From Idiomarina aquatica (lineage in GTDB: Bacteria; Pseudomonadota; Gammaproteobacteria; Enterobacterales; Alteromonadaceae), in NCBI RefSeq assembly GCF_003987185.1, contig NZ_PIPS01000001.1, positions 62,001 through 126,000 on the forward strand: DNA of 64,000 bases, read 5' to 3'. Below the pieces are notes generated by a model. That model was not told the DNA's origin, ran no database searches, and saw only the letters and a program-made list of their open reading frames with translations. Position numbers and translations under genes: made by a program. Every line of letters begins with the position of its first letter. Positions within the stretch are counted from its first letter, which is position 1. Positions 62,852 through 64,000 of the stretch are shown here, piece after piece.

Positions 62852-63423
62852 GCGGCAACTCCTCGACGGTCAACAGGGCTAAGTAACAACTGAAAACATG
62901 CCTTTGCTCCCTCGATGCAGGCCTGTTGCTGTGTTGCCGTTAATTCAAGACCAGCAACCCAGGCCACAAACAATGACCAGGTACCACGACGGTGAAAACC
63001 AAAATATCTCAGCCCGTTGCTATGGGTGAGACCGAGTTTCTTTTTCAGCCGTTGTGCCAGCAGTTTGCCGCCGCTGGTTGAGCCTTCAATGACGTAGGCC
63101 TGTCCAATTGCCTGGTACTGACAATGGTGTGCGGGCGCACCAGCTATGGTCGGCACCTGTCCGCCCAATTCGGTGATGTCTTCCCGAATGTCGGCCAAAC
63201 GCGGAAAATAGGCATAATCACGGCGCTGTTCATCACCAAAATGATGCACTAAGTTCGGCTCGACCGCCGCCACAAACTGATACAGTCGCTGCAGTGCCTG
63301 CAAGTACTGCTCAACCTGTAAGTCGGCACTGAGAAGTTGGCGCATAAACGCCAGTTGCTCAACGTCCTGATGCAAGTTCGCGGTTTGCTGCCGCAATGCT
63401 GTGAGTAAAGGTGTGTCCATCAT
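62824..63423 (-). CDS. bphO: Biliverdin-producing heme oxygenase BphO
   Basis: A 199-residue heme oxygenase that opens heme to biliverdin, the phytochrome chromophore. The proximal His is in QQTANLHQDVEQ (about residue 18), and the distal helix GSTSGGKLLAQRL supplies the glycines. The first ATG is 63423; the frame continues to GTG 63438. It overlaps the start of bphP by 28 bp, so enzyme and photoreceptor are made together. Confidence 0.92.
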   Translation of the reverse strand: MMDTPLLTALRQQTANLHQDVEQLAFMRQLLSADLQVEQYLQALQRLYQFVAAVEPNLVHHFGDEQRRDYAYFPRLADIREDITELGGQVPTIAGAPAHHCQYQAIGQAYVIEGSTSGGKLLAQRLKKKLGLTHSNGLRYFGFHRRGTWSLFVAWVAGLELTATQQQACIEGAKACFQLLLSPVDRRGVAAWQNNLMMT

Positions 63424-63501
63424 CACTGTTAAACGCACTCCCGGCGGATTATGATCAACGCATTAATGCATTGGCTTTGTTGCTACTATGACGAGTCATT
63501 G

Positions 63502-63921
63502 TTACAAACTCAATGCTTTAAAGATTTCCTGTAGCCGGGTTACTGTTTCCTCCGCCAGTGGTTTCGGCGGCAACCGTCCCCAGACGGGATCCGGCCACAC
63601 CGGATCATCACTAAAACGGCCAATATGATGCAGGTGCAATTGCGGTACTTTGTTACCGATGGCGGCAATATTGAGTTTTTCCGGACGATACTCGGCCTTT
63701 AGCCAATGGCTCAAAAACGCACTTTCGCGCCACAACTGTTGTTGATCGGCGTCATTCAGGTCAATGATTTCGGTCACGTTCGGTACCCGCGGAATCAGCA
63801 AAAACCACGGGAACTGACGGTCGTTCATCACCCGCACCTGCGATAACGGCCAGTCGGTGATATGAATACTGTCCTGCGCCAGACGTGGATGCAATTCAAA
63901 TGGCTGGGTTTCTTCACTCAT
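63502..63921 (-). CDS. HIT-family hydrolase-like protein
   Basis: A 139-residue protein of the histidine triad superfamily. The active site reads QLHLHHIGRF, corresponding to H-x-H-x-I of the branch that has QLHVHVIAR, followed by DPVWPDPVWG. Substrates are likely nucleotide conjugates, unknown in detail. Its start ATG overlaps the stop of an upstream gene (ATGA), so they form an operon. Confidence 0.88.
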   Translation of the reverse strand: MSEETQPFELHPRLAQDSIHITDWPLSQVRVMNDRQFPWFLLIPRVPNVTEIIDLNDADQQQLWRESAFLSHWLKAEYRPEKLNIAAIGNKVPQLHLHHIGRFSDDPVWPDPVWGRLPPKPLAEETVTRLQEIFKALSL

Positions 63922-64000
63922 GCTAAGTCCTTGGTTAAAAAGCGGGTAAACAGATCAACGGTATGATCCAGGGTTTTGATCAACCGGTGGTCATCGTTGA
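63918..64000 (-). CDS. C-terminal end of an unidentified gene (partial)
   Basis: The last 26-27 codons of a minus-strand gene, ending LDHTVDLFTRFLTKDLA, open to the right edge. The stop TGA overlaps the ATG of the HIT gene. Too little is present to name it. Confidence 0.6.
   Translation of the reverse strand, partial: NDDHRLIKTLDHTVDLFTRFLTKDLA

Overview
The window reads as a Gammaproteobacterium chromosome, most likely a marine Alteromonadales/Idiomarinaceae-type organism. This is inferred from the gene set and order, not proven. Supporting blocks are uvrY-uvrC-pgsA followed by tRNA-Gly/Cys/Leu, lrp-ftsK-lolA-rarA-crcB-serS, trxB-aat-bpt-infA, clpA-clpS-cspD and yejK/yejM.

The left third (1 to about 22.9 kb) is accessory and mosaic. 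It opens with a type III restriction-modification operon (helicase subunit cut by the window edge, unusually long Mod). A string of small, mostly membrane or uncharacterised genes follows (5.1-8.7 kb), two of them preceded by diverged copies of a hairpin-bearing repeat. Next come a cupin gene and a TonB-dependent receptor with a Fur-box-like operator. An AT-rich four-gene block at 12.0-15.3 kb combines a GHKL ATPase, a STAS-like protein and two membrane proteins, and is the best candidate here for an undescribed signalling or defence system. A thioredoxin-fold gene precedes a segment (16.33-22.95 kb) flanked by a 26-bp direct repeat of the tRNA-Leu 3' end, as expected for integration at that tRNA. 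This segment holds a LysR regulator, PagL, GNAT, AlkB, ydbH-ynbE-ydbL and a ParE-type toxin-antitoxin pair. Three of its genes (LysR, alkB, ydbH) are broken in the sequence as given. A small palindromic repeat, CTTGCGCC-NNN-GGCGCAAG, occurs four times between 8.4 and 16.3 kb.

From 23 kb on, the sequence is GC-richer and mostly core. In order: three tRNAs, pgsA, uvrC and a UvrY/GacA homologue with a degenerate receiver; a glycosylase and a thioesterase; a DUF3667 membrane protein; tRNA-Ser; yccA and the tusDCBE tRNA thiolation relay; a P2-type cation ATPase; serS, crcB, rarA, lolA, ftsK and lrp; divergent ald; a NERD protein; trxB; the two N-end-rule aminoacyl transferases aat and bpt; infA; clpA/clpS (the protease these transferases feed); cspD; yejK/yejM; tRNA-Pro; an Asp/Glu racemase; an M23 peptidase; an ankyrin-like protein.

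The right end holds a phosphatase-lipid kinase fusion, an RNase J/CPSF-type nuclease, and an apparent bphO-bphP-Fic operon. That operon encodes a heme oxygenase making biliverdin, a phytochrome-GGDEF photoreceptor, and a Fic-fold protein whose catalytic histidine is replaced. It ends with a HIT protein and a partial gene at the edge. No CRISPR array, insertion sequence, integrase or rRNA was seen.
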